Of a stretch of DNA of 64,000 nucleotides, positions 26,201-32,073 are shown piece by piece (position 1 is the first letter of the stretch; each line of letters begins with the position of its first letter). Origin of the DNA: G963675935 sp963803125 (lineage in GTDB: Bacteria; Planctomycetota; Planctomycetia; Pirellulales; Thermoguttaceae). The position numbers and the translations under genes are program-made. The stretch is from contig CAWDLR010000004.1 of assembly GCA_963803125.1 (NCBI GenBank), positions 558,001 through 622,000 on the forward strand, written 5' to 3'. The notes below the pieces were generated by a model, which had not been told where the DNA came from, did not search any database, and saw only the letters and a program-made list of their open reading frames with translations.

Positions 26201-27046
26201 CCGACTGCCGACTGCCGACTGCCGACTGCCGACTGCCGACTGCCCACTGCCCACAGCCCACTATCCACTGCCGACTGCCCACTGCCCACTGCCCACTTCC
26301 CCCTTCGCCTCGGGTTCAACGTTCTCTCGGGCGTTCCGTCATCTGACGTCGAGCGAATCATCGGGGCGCGGCAGCAAGGGCCGTTCACTTCGGTCGATGA
26401 TTTCGCCCGCCGCACCCGTCTCGGCCGTGCCGCGATCGCCCGGTTGGCGAAGGCCGGGACGTTCGAGTCTCTCGCCCTCAATCGCCGCGCCGCCCTCTGG
26501 GAATCATTGGCCCAAGACCCAAAGAGTCTGCCGCTGTTCGATGGCAATATAACATCTCCAAGTCTCCAAATCTCCAAATCCCGAAATCCCCAAATCCCTA
26601 AATCCCCAATCCCCCTTCCCCCCCTGTCCCTTGCCGAAGAGGTGCTGGCCGACTATCGCACCACCGGCCTGTCGCTGCGCGGCCATCCGCTCGGGTTCCT
26701 CCGCGCCGAGTTGGCCAAGCGAGGCGTCGTGCCGGCCCGATCGCTGGAGACGCTCCCCGACGGCAGCCTGGTGAGCGTGGCCGGCATCGTGCTGGTCCGC
26801 CAGCGGCCCGGCACCGCCAAGGGCATCACCTTCGTTACTCTGGAAGACGAAACCGGCACGGCCAATCTGATCGTCCGCCTGGCGGTGTGGCGGCGCTGCC
26901 GTCGTGCCGCGCTGGCCGCCACCGTATTGCTGGCCCACGGCTGGCTGCAACGCCAAGGGCAGGTCATCCACTTGCTGGCGACGCGATTGGAGGATTTGTC
27001 GCCCTGGTTGCAGCAATTGGGCTCCCGCTCGCGGGATTTTCGCTGA
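23261..27046 (+). CDS. dnaE2: Error-prone DNA polymerase DnaE2 with five in-frame inserts
   Basis: A C-family DNA polymerase of 1261 residues, about 200 longer than usual, involved in translesion synthesis and damage-induced mutagenesis. The PHP domain begins YAELHCKTNFSFLEGASHP. The catalytic region has GRGSAANSAVCYCLGVT and EAPDIDVDFEHQRREEV; GFGDYGFPESHAASFALLVY and a C-terminal OB-fold region (TLEDETGTANLIV) follow. Extra segments near residues 122-158, 475-548, 631-651, 900-1013 and 1099-1123 are translated from repeats, each between conserved blocks. No imuA or imuB gene adjoins. The start at 23261 matches the family N-terminus but has no Shine-Dalgarno; a CATCATTCATC tract precedes it. 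Confidence 0.95.
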   Translation: MYAELHCKTNFSFLEGASHPDELVCRAAELGYHALAITDRNSLAGVVRAHGAAKDQGLKLIVGAEITPDDAPPVVLWATDRASYGRLSRLITLGRRRAPKGECRLRFDDVAEHCGGLLAGVSGEGREERGEGRGTPTVPLSLPSPLSSLPSPLSPLPSYRDLFGDRCSLLAELHYGPDDRGRLQWLLEISRQSGIPLAAAGDVHYHVPERAALRDVLTAVRHNCTVADVTGHLFANAERHLKSPEEMAILFADAPQALRRTIEIAEQCNFSLDQLRYEYPEELAPPGMTPHEYLSQLAWAGAAERWPGGVPQKVCGLLEHELQLIAELHYEAYFLTVWDLVQFARRRGILCQGRGSAANSAVCYCLGVTSVDPERMDVLFERFVSRERNEAPDIDVDFEHQRREEVLQYLYEKYGRDRAGITAETITYRPRSAVRDVGKALGLPPETIDALAKHIEHSREDWKLQIADIDPHFQGEGLGARGQGPGVGGQGSGVRNQKPERGVHASDDSLYPSSLISHPSSPKSPNPQISKSLNPEGPHPNPLPKGEGTNVAHFADLVDQLIGFPRHLSQHTGGMVITRGRLDELVPIENAAMPDRTVIEWNKDDLDELGILKVDCLALGMLTAIRRCFELIGGADIPVCPGQTGMSAPPISSRHYGRRLTLADVPEGDEEVYAMIRRADTMGVFQIESRAQMSMLPRLQPRCFYDLVIEVAIVRPGPIQGNMVHPYLRRRNGDEPVSYPNDAVRSVLEKTLGVPLFQEQAMRLAVVAAGFTPGEADQLRRAMGAWRRPGVIDQFRQKLMQGMQAKGFSPEYAEAVFGQIRGFGDYGFPESHAASFALLVYVSAWLKCHYPAAFTAALLNSQPMGFYAPAQLVRNAIEHGVEVLPVDVNFSNGDCALEESRQWAVGSRQWMVDSGQWMVDSGQRVVDRGQWERRAPQSGLTSDDQQPSTQQQPIAHCGLPAAHSPLPTADCRLPTADCRLPTADCRLPTADCRLPTAHSPLSTADCPLPTAHFPLRLGFNVLSGVPSSDVERIIGARQQGPFTSVDDFARRTRLGRAAIARLAKAGTFESLALNRRAALWESLAQDPKSLPLFDGNITSPSLQISKSRNPQIPKSPIPLPPLSLAEEVLADYRTTGLSLRGHPLGFLRAELAKRGVVPARSLETLPDGSLVSVAGIVLVRQRPGTAKGITFVTLEDETGTANLIVRLAVWRRCRRAALAATVLLAHGWLQRQGQVIHLLATRLEDLSPWLQQLGSRSRDFR
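23625..23735. repeat. Low-complexity inverted repeat inside dnaE2 (insert 1)
   Basis: GGGAGAGAGGAGAGGGGAG units are followed after about 25 bases by CTCTCCCCTCTCC units, the same type as in recQ and the ABC permease. It stays in frame within the PHP domain region. Confidence 0.8.
24685..24906. repeat. Composite low-complexity insert in dnaE2 (insert 2)
   Basis: GGGGCCAGGGG units, then CTCATCTCTCATC units, then AAATCCCCAAATC units, and finally a hairpin of the type CCCTCTCCCAAAGGGAGAGG (24886-24903). The last part resembles the tract in cinA at 52201-52258. All are read in frame. Confidence 0.8.
25153..25213. repeat. Perfect palindrome inside dnaE2 (insert 3)
   Basis: Perfect 27-base arms (25153-25179 and 25187-25213) around a 7-base loop; the core is GGCAGACATTCCTGTCTG. 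It is translated in frame as the segment containing GGADIPVCPGQTGMSAPP, close behind the conserved KVDCLALGMLTAI block. Confidence 0.92.
25958..26305. repeat. Inverted heptamer arrays inside dnaE2 (insert 4)
   Basis: About 90 bases of CGGCAGT/GGGCAGT/GGACAGT heptamers are followed, after about 55 unrelated bases, by about 190 bases of the complementary ACTGCCG heptamer (at least ten near-perfect units). The arrays form a long inverted repeat. The same heptamers occur at 61388-61446. It encodes about 114 residues with repeats such as ADCRLPT. Confidence 0.85.
26555..26632. repeat. AAATCCC-type low-complexity insert in dnaE2 (insert 5)
   Basis: Units like CTCCAAATCTCCAAATC and CCCCAAATCCCTAAATC, matching part of insert 2, are translated as a Ser/Pro/Lys-rich linker (SKSRNPQIPKSPIP) before the final OB-fold part of the polymerase. 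Confidence 0.75.
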
Positions 27047-27073
27047 TCGCCGCGTGAATGTCGTGTTAAAGAA

Positions 27074-27265
27074 TAGCCGGGAGTCAACGACTCCCGGTGA
27101 ACGACGGTGAACGCGGGCAACGCCATGCAAAGCCCTCGTTCCCATGCTCTGCGTGGGAACGCACATTTTGGACGGTCGAGGGTTCGACGTTCCCACGCGG
27201 AGCGTGGGAACGAGGGAAACGCGGGCAACGCCACGCACATTCCGGGAGTCGTTGACTCCCGGCTA
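27074..27265. repeat. Nested palindromic elements with internal direct repeats
   Basis: The outer arms are a perfect 24-base inverted repeat (27074-27097 and 27242-27265, core GGGAGTCAACGACTCCC). Inside lies an element with core GTTCCCA(T/C)GC...GCGTGGGAAC (about 27134-27215), the family of the outer element at 12542. An 18-base stretch, ACGCGGGCAACGCCATGC, at 27111-27128 is repeated with one change at 27219-27236, flanking the inner element. Confidence 0.9.
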
Positions 27266-27355
27266 CTGCCCACCCCATCGGGCGGCATATCCTTGGCAAA
27301 GGCGCGAGCTATAATGGTGCAGGACTGGACCCACTCATCCGCAAGGAGCCATGTC

Positions 27356-27823
27356 ATGCCGGCCGACAAACTCAGGGAGTTCCTCGACAGTCATAAGATC
27401 AAGTACGTCACTATTACCCACTCGCCCTCCTACACCGCGCAGGAGGTGGCGGCCTCGGCCCACATCCGCGGCAAGGAGTTGGCAAAAACCGTCATGGTCA
27501 CGCTCGACGGCCGCATGGCGATGGTCGTGCTGCCCGCCTCGCGGAAGGTGGGCTTCGAGCAGCTTCGCGAGGTCTCGGGCGCCGAGAGCGTGCAATTGGC
27601 CAGCGAGCGGGCGTTCAGCGACATGTTTCCCGGCTGCGAAGTCGGCGCCATGCCGCCGTTCGGCAACCTCTACGGCATGGACGTCTACGCCTCGAAGTTG
27701 CTCGAACAGGACGAGGAGATCGCCTTCAACGCCTGCAGCCACACCGAGCTGATCCGCCTGGCCTACCGCGACTTCGTCCGCCTGGTCAATCCCAAGGTCG
27801 CCGCGGTGGCCTTCGGCGAATAG
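27356..27823 (+). CDS. YbaK/EbsC-type aminoacyl-tRNA deacylase domain protein
   Basis: A 155-residue stand-alone editing domain of the YbaK/ProX superfamily, predicted to hydrolyse mischarged aminoacyl-tRNA in the cytoplasm. The features are THSPSYTAQEVAASAHIRGKELAKTV (with the conserved Lys), MVVLPASRKVGFEQLRE, and PGCEVGAMPPFGNLYGMDVY, the signature loop of the family. The start at 27356 is supported by AAGGAG eight bases upstream; the frame is open further upstream only because it crosses the repeat. A TATAAT box is at 27310-27315. Confidence 0.9.
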   Translation: MPADKLREFLDSHKIKYVTITHSPSYTAQEVAASAHIRGKELAKTVMVTLDGRMAMVVLPASRKVGFEQLREVSGAESVQLASERAFSDMFPGCEVGAMPPFGNLYGMDVYASKLLEQDEEIAFNACSHTELIRLAYRDFVRLVNPKVAAVAFGE

Positions 27824-28117
27824 CCCGGCGCCCCTTTCTCGCCCGAAAAAGCTATGCTTGAGTATGGCGATACCGGGGCAGTTTCCGCCAAATCTGATTT
27901 TCACTATCGGCATTCTGCGGCCGATCAAGTGGGTTCGCGCTACGAAGCGGCGACCACCGAAAAAAGGGCGTCGCCTGCACTGTGCCCGGTCGGCCGTCGA
28001 GCCCGAGAAGCCAACGCCGCCCGGCGAAGGCCGTGCCCCTTGACCCCCAGCGGCACGAGCCATACGATCATGGCCGCGTCGCCCCTGCCGCAGTCGGAAC
28101 ACGCCCGGGAGTTGACG

Positions 28118-28582
28118 ATGATTTTCGATCGTCTGGAGAATGCCGGTCTTTACCGCCCGATCGGCGCGAATATCGCCGCCGCGCTCGACTATCTGCGTCG
28201 CACCGATTTCTCGCAAATGGCCGTCGGCCGCTACGAAGTGGACGGCGACCGGGTTTTCGCCATCGTGCAGCGCTACCGGCCGAAACCGCTGGACCAGATC
28301 GTCTGGGAAGCGCACCGGCAATACATCGACGTGCAGTATCTGGCAGCGGGAAGCGAGCGGATGGGCTATCTGCCGCTGGCTGACGGTCTGAACGTCCGCC
28401 AGCCCTACGATCCGCAAAAAGACGCAATTCTCTTCCACGCCGAGGGCCAGCTCTTCACGATGTCGGCGGGCGATTTCGCCGCCTTCGCCCCCTGCGACGT
28501 TCACGCCCCCGGCCTGGCGACCGCGGCGGGCGGAGAAGCGGCCGAGGTCTGCAAGGTCGTGGTCAAGTGCCGCGTGAAATAG
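28118..28582 (+). CDS. YhcH/YjgK/YiaL (DUF386) family protein
   Basis: A 154-residue beta-rich protein of the YhcH/TabA family, members of which are linked to sialic acid and sugar-acid metabolism and to biofilm control. It begins MIFDRLENAGLY, the usual family start. Conserved parts are WEAHRQYIDVQYLAAGSERMGY, a typical His/Glu-rich metal-binding strand, and FAAFAPCDVHAPGLA. GGGAG stands six bases before ATG 28118. Its last 82 bases overlap the convergent metzincin gene. Confidence 0.88.
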   Translation: MIFDRLENAGLYRPIGANIAAALDYLRRTDFSQMAVGRYEVDGDRVFAIVQRYRPKPLDQIVWEAHRQYIDVQYLAAGSERMGYLPLADGLNVRQPYDPQKDAILFHAEGQLFTMSAGDFAAFAPCDVHAPGLATAAGGEAAEVCKVVVKCRVK

Positions 28583-29405
28583 GCGTCCGGCGGCATGGCC
28601 GCGCGGATGATCGGATGGCCGGGAATGTCCATCGGCCCGAGAGTCACGATCTTCTGCATCGTGTATCCCGGCGGCACGTCGGCCTTCGCATCGAAACGCA
28701 GGCGGGAAAAGACGCGGCGATTGAGGGCCAGGGCGCGGATGTCCTCGGCGATCAGAATCCCCGGCGTCCTCGACGGCATGAAACCCTGCGTGTGGTGTTT
28801 CGGGTTGTACGACATGACGGACGGATTCGTCTCCATGTCGTAGCCGTAAACGTCAACGTGCGGCAGACCGAACGCATGGCCGAGCTCATGTTGCAGCGTC
28901 GATTGGAAGTTGGGGGCCCGATCGAGGCCGTACGACGACATCTCCACGATGCCCCCGCCGCTATTGAGACCACCGTTGAAGGGCCGTGCCCCGCCGCCCG
29001 GGTAATCGTCGCGCGCATTGATCACAATCGCCACGAAGATCAAGGGGCAGTTGTAGCGGTTGTAGTTGTGGTGCCGCAGCAATTCGTCAACCATCTGCGG
29101 CGCCGCCCCCTCCGCCTGCGCACGATAATAGGCGGCGTCGTGTTCCGCATGGTAGACCGGCGGCTGTGACGCGGCCAGCGCGAAGGTGTCGCGCCCTTTG
29201 AGCATCTGCTTGTAGCGTGTCTGCGCCAAGCAAGATGCTTTTGCAGGTCGGCCGCTTGCCGCTTGGTCGGCAACGCTTCCCCTTTGGCGACGAAGAAGAC
29301 CGGCAGGACCTTCACCTGCTTCGGCGGCCGATAATCGGCGGAAAAACCCGGCGACGACAGAACCACGACGGTCAGGCCGCATAGCCACAATTTTGATCGT
29401 TGCAT
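28501..29405 (-). pseudogene. Secreted metzincin-like zinc protease, frameshifted
   Basis: The N-terminus is a signal peptide (MQRSKLWLCGLTVVVLSSPG, cut near FSADYRPP). The frame breaks at about 29226: LQKHLAW runs out of frame, and one extra G would give LAWAQTRYKQMLKG and continue to the end. The rest has the metzincin zinc motif HELGHAFGLPH and the Met-turn-like SVMSYNPKHH, with PGGGARPFNGGLNSGGG before it. The joined protein would be about 300 residues. It probably cleaves proteins outside the cytoplasm. ATG 29405 has AGGAG upstream. The 3' end lies antisense to the YhcH-type gene for 82 bases. Confidence 0.78.
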
Positions 29406-29484
29406 CGCTGGACTCCTGGCAGGCAATAGGCGGGGGCGACGGACCAGGCGGTCGGCGCTGGCAGGCAGGCAAGAATGACGTCAA

Positions 29485-29986
29485 AACGATGTACGGATTA
29501 TAGCAGACGCCGGGAAGCCCGTCTTGAGGAAGCCGGTTGCGTTGTGACCCAGGAGAGGCTGGCGTGACAGGGGGGAGTAGAGGGCTGACGCCCCCTGGGG
29601 TGTGTCAGGAGTCTTTACTTCGATTAGGGCCCTCGCTGCAGGGGATCCTTGGGACACGAACCGATATTGGAATCGAAATAAAGACTCCCGACCCCTTTAC
29701 TTTCCTCCCCATTTTACAGCAACACCGCCCCGTGTGCAGCACCCGCGGGGAAAAGGGGGGGCAACTCCAATCACCTGCGGTTCCTGGGGTTGCCGCACGA
29801 CGGAAGGGTGGATTCGGATTCCAGCCCTTTTGCTAGTCGCTCTTCACCAGTTCGAACTTCCAAAAGGATGGCCGTGTTGCAGCGACATCTGCACCGCCTC
29901 CCCTTGCCTTTTCGCGGCTTTCCTTGCTAAGCTATCGCCGCTGTCCTTTTCTCAGTTCGAGCCACAACGCTAGGAGGCCATGCGCG
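29485..29986. other. Gene-free stretch with one inverted repeat
   Basis: No supported gene is found. It contains the inverted repeat at 29604-29692 and, at the right end, the ribosome binding site of the CDP-alcohol phosphatidyltransferase. Confidence 0.55.
29604..29692. repeat. Inverted repeat with AGTCTTTATTTCGATT arms
   Basis: The arms at 29604-29625 and 29671-29692 match in 20 of 22 positions and are separated by 45 bases. It is AT-richer than the other palindromic elements. Confidence 0.75.
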
Positions 29987-30625
29987 ATGCTCTACCTGCA
30001 AAAAGGCGTTTTTCAGAAGTTCGTGCGTCGGCTCGGCGGCCGGTGGATGACGGCGAACCAGGCTACCTGCTTCGGAATCGTGTTCATTCTGCTGACGGCG
30101 GCGTCGTTTTATTTGGGGCTCACCTACGCGGCGTGCCACTGGATGCTGCTGCTGGTGCCGCCGTTCTTGCTGCTGCGGATGGCCGCGAATACGCTGGACG
30201 GAATGCTGTCGCGGGAATACGGCACGGGCAGCGTGGCCGGCGAACTTTGCAACGAGGGACTGGACGTGATCGGCGATACGGTCTGCTACGGCAGCCTGTT
30301 TTTCGTGCCCGATGGGCCGCAACTGAGCCTGACGTTGCTACTGATCCTCTCCTGGATGGCCGAGTTCTTCGGCGTGCTGGGAAAGAGCTTTCCCGGCGGC
30401 ATCCGCCGGCACGAAACCTTCTTGGGCGGCAAGCCCGACCGGGCGGTCTGGATGTCGGTGCTGGCGGTGCTGCTGTTCGTCCGGCCGCAGTTCATGCACT
30501 CGATCGCTTACTACCTGCTGGTGATGTCGGTGTTCGTTTTCGCAACCAGCGTCATCCGCATTCGCAAGACCCTGCTGGCCGCCAAGGGGCAGCACTACGA
30601 ATCGTACACGTGGATCGGGAAGTGA
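29987..30625 (+). CDS. CDP-alcohol phosphatidyltransferase family protein
   Basis: A 212-residue membrane enzyme with five or six hydrophobic segments, predicted to transfer a phosphatidyl group from a CDP-lipid to an alcohol. The family signature D-x2-DG-x2-AR-x8-G-x3-D-x3-D appears as NTLDGMLSREYGTGSVAG followed by ELCNEGLD. The first and third Asp are Asn, while the second and the catalytic fourth Asp, the Arg and the Gly are kept. The substrate alcohol is unknown. GGAGG stands nine bases before ATG 29987. cdsA follows and would supply CDP-diacylglycerol; the two were probably adjacent before a palindromic element separated them. Confidence 0.82.
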   Translation: MLYLQKGVFQKFVRRLGGRWMTANQATCFGIVFILLTAASFYLGLTYAACHWMLLLVPPFLLLRMAANTLDGMLSREYGTGSVAGELCNEGLDVIGDTVCYGSLFFVPDGPQLSLTLLLILSWMAEFFGVLGKSFPGGIRRHETFLGGKPDRAVWMSVLAVLLFVRPQFMHSIAYYLLVMSVFVFATSVIRIRKTLLAAKGQHYESYTWIGK

Positions 30626-30636
30626 ACGGCGGAAGA

Positions 30637-30728
30637 GTATCCGGCACACGCCGTGTGCCGTGCCTGGAAGTTCTGCGTGAGGTTGGCGATTTATATTCGG
30701 CACTCGGCACACGGCGTGTGCCGGATAC
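30637..30728. repeat. Palindromic element between phospholipid genes, with flanking direct repeats
   Basis: A perfect 24-base inverted repeat (30637-30660 and 30705-30728, core GGCACACGCCGTGTGCC). GGAAGTGAACGG at 30619-30630 is nearly repeated as GGAAGGTGAACGG at 30734-30746. The left copy carries the upstream stop codon and the right copy ends at the cdsA start. Confidence 0.88.
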
Positions 30729-30746
30729 GGCGCGGAAGGTGAACGG

Positions 30747-31799
30747 ATGAAGCCCCGGCAAATGATCCTGTTGGCGGCGATTATCGGCGTCTCGCTGGCG
30801 CTGCTGGTTCATCGCGGCGATGGGAAGATGCTGGCAGTGATGGTTCCGATGCTCGGGCTGTTGCTGTTTTTCTCGGTGGTTTGGCGGCTGATGGAGAAAA
30901 AACACCTGCCGACGGCCGACGAAATCCGCAACCGCACGCTGACCTGGTGGTGGATGGTGGCCATCTTCTTTCTGGCGATTGCCACACATCGCCTCGTCTC
31001 GTTCCTCTTCCTCGGTTTCCTCTGCCTTGCATCGCTGCGGGAGTATTTCTCGCTGCTGCCGGCCGAAGAGGTCGTTTCGGCGAAACCCGTCTCGTTCAAA
31101 GACCGGGTGGCGATCTTCTTGTGCTATCTCTCGATTCCAGCCATCATCTACATCGCGTACATCAAGTGGTACATGCTGTTCATGATCTTCATTCCGGTGT
31201 ACGTGATCCTGCTCTTGCCGATTCTTTTCGTGCTGCAAAACCGGACGCAAGGGAGTCTGAAGTCGCTGGCGATCCTGGCGTTGGGGCTTCTGTTCTTCGT
31301 CCACAATCTCGGGCATTGCCTGTTCATGATCAACTTCGGCGCGATCCTCTTGATGTATTGCTTCACGCTCACCGAAGCGCGGGATTTGGCGTCGTTTTGG
31401 ATCGGCAAGTCGTTTGCGAAGATGGCGGGGCGAATGGAGCAGGGGTTTTGGCGTCGGCTGTTGGAAGCCCGCATCGCCCCGGACGTGAGTCCGAAGAAGA
31501 CCTGGTCCGCCGGGCTGTGCGCCGCGGTGCTGATCTCGGCGATGTCGCTGCTGTTCGTGCCGCTTTTGCCGGAGTTCCCCGCTCGGAATCTGTCGTACCC
31601 GTATTGCGCCTTCGTCGGATTCATGATCGGATTCGCGGGACTGTTCGGCGACCTGGTCTTTTCGATGATCAAGCGGGATATTGGCGTAAAAGACTCCGGC
31701 ACGACGCTTCCCGGCCACGGCGGGATTATCGACCGCGTCGACAGCCTCGTCTTTACCACCCCCATCACGTTTCACCTGATCTACTGGCATTGCTTCTAG
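30747..31799 (+). CDS. cdsA: Phosphatidate cytidylyltransferase
   Basis: A 350-residue inner-membrane enzyme that makes CDP-diacylglycerol from CTP and phosphatidate. Eight or more hydrophobic segments precede the family signature near the C-terminus: SMIKRDIGVKDSGTTLPGHG followed by GIIDRVDS, which matches the S-x-x-K-R-x4-K-D...H-G-G-x-x-D-R-x-D pattern fully. GGAAGG lies seven bases before the ATG, in the right-hand copy of the direct repeat. It works with the preceding CDP-alcohol phosphatidyltransferase in phospholipid synthesis. Confidence 0.95.
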   Translation: MKPRQMILLAAIIGVSLALLVHRGDGKMLAVMVPMLGLLLFFSVVWRLMEKKHLPTADEIRNRTLTWWWMVAIFFLAIATHRLVSFLFLGFLCLASLREYFSLLPAEEVVSAKPVSFKDRVAIFLCYLSIPAIIYIAYIKWYMLFMIFIPVYVILLLPILFVLQNRTQGSLKSLAILALGLLFFVHNLGHCLFMINFGAILLMYCFTLTEARDLASFWIGKSFAKMAGRMEQGFWRRLLEARIAPDVSPKKTWSAGLCAAVLISAMSLLFVPLLPEFPARNLSYPYCAFVGFMIGFAGLFGDLVFSMIKRDIGVKDSGTTLPGHGGIIDRVDSLVFTTPITFHLIYWHCF

Positions 31800-31870
31800 G
31801 AGAATCAATGATTTCCGATCGTGCGGTTGATCGTGGGCTAGGGCGGATTGCCGCCGCCGGGGGAGAACAG

Positions 31871-31932
31871 GGGGTCAGAGCGCACTTAGTCATTAGTCAA
31901 GTTCGCCTATTGACTAAGTGCGCTCTGACCCC
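31871..31932. repeat. Perfect hairpin between convergent genes
   Basis: A perfect 22-base inverted repeat (31871-31892 and 31911-31932, core CAGAGCGCACTTAGTCA) around an 18-base loop. It stands between cdsA and the convergent tricorn-like protease gene and may end either transcript. Confidence 0.8.
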
Positions 31933-32073
31933 AACTCCTCCCCGTGTCAGCGTCCCTCCCGTCCCTCCCAAGAAGGCGTGTCAGCAGCAGACTTCGCTCA
32001 GGTAGGATGGGGCGCGGTTACATACTCCCCGCTTCTTGACACCTTCTGCGCAGGGCGCCTTTTCTGCCCGGGG

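Noticed and set aside
26150..26250. CRISPR-like regular repeats in dnaE2
   Set aside because: The unit is only seven bases and there are no spacers; it is a tandem heptamer array translated within the polymerase.
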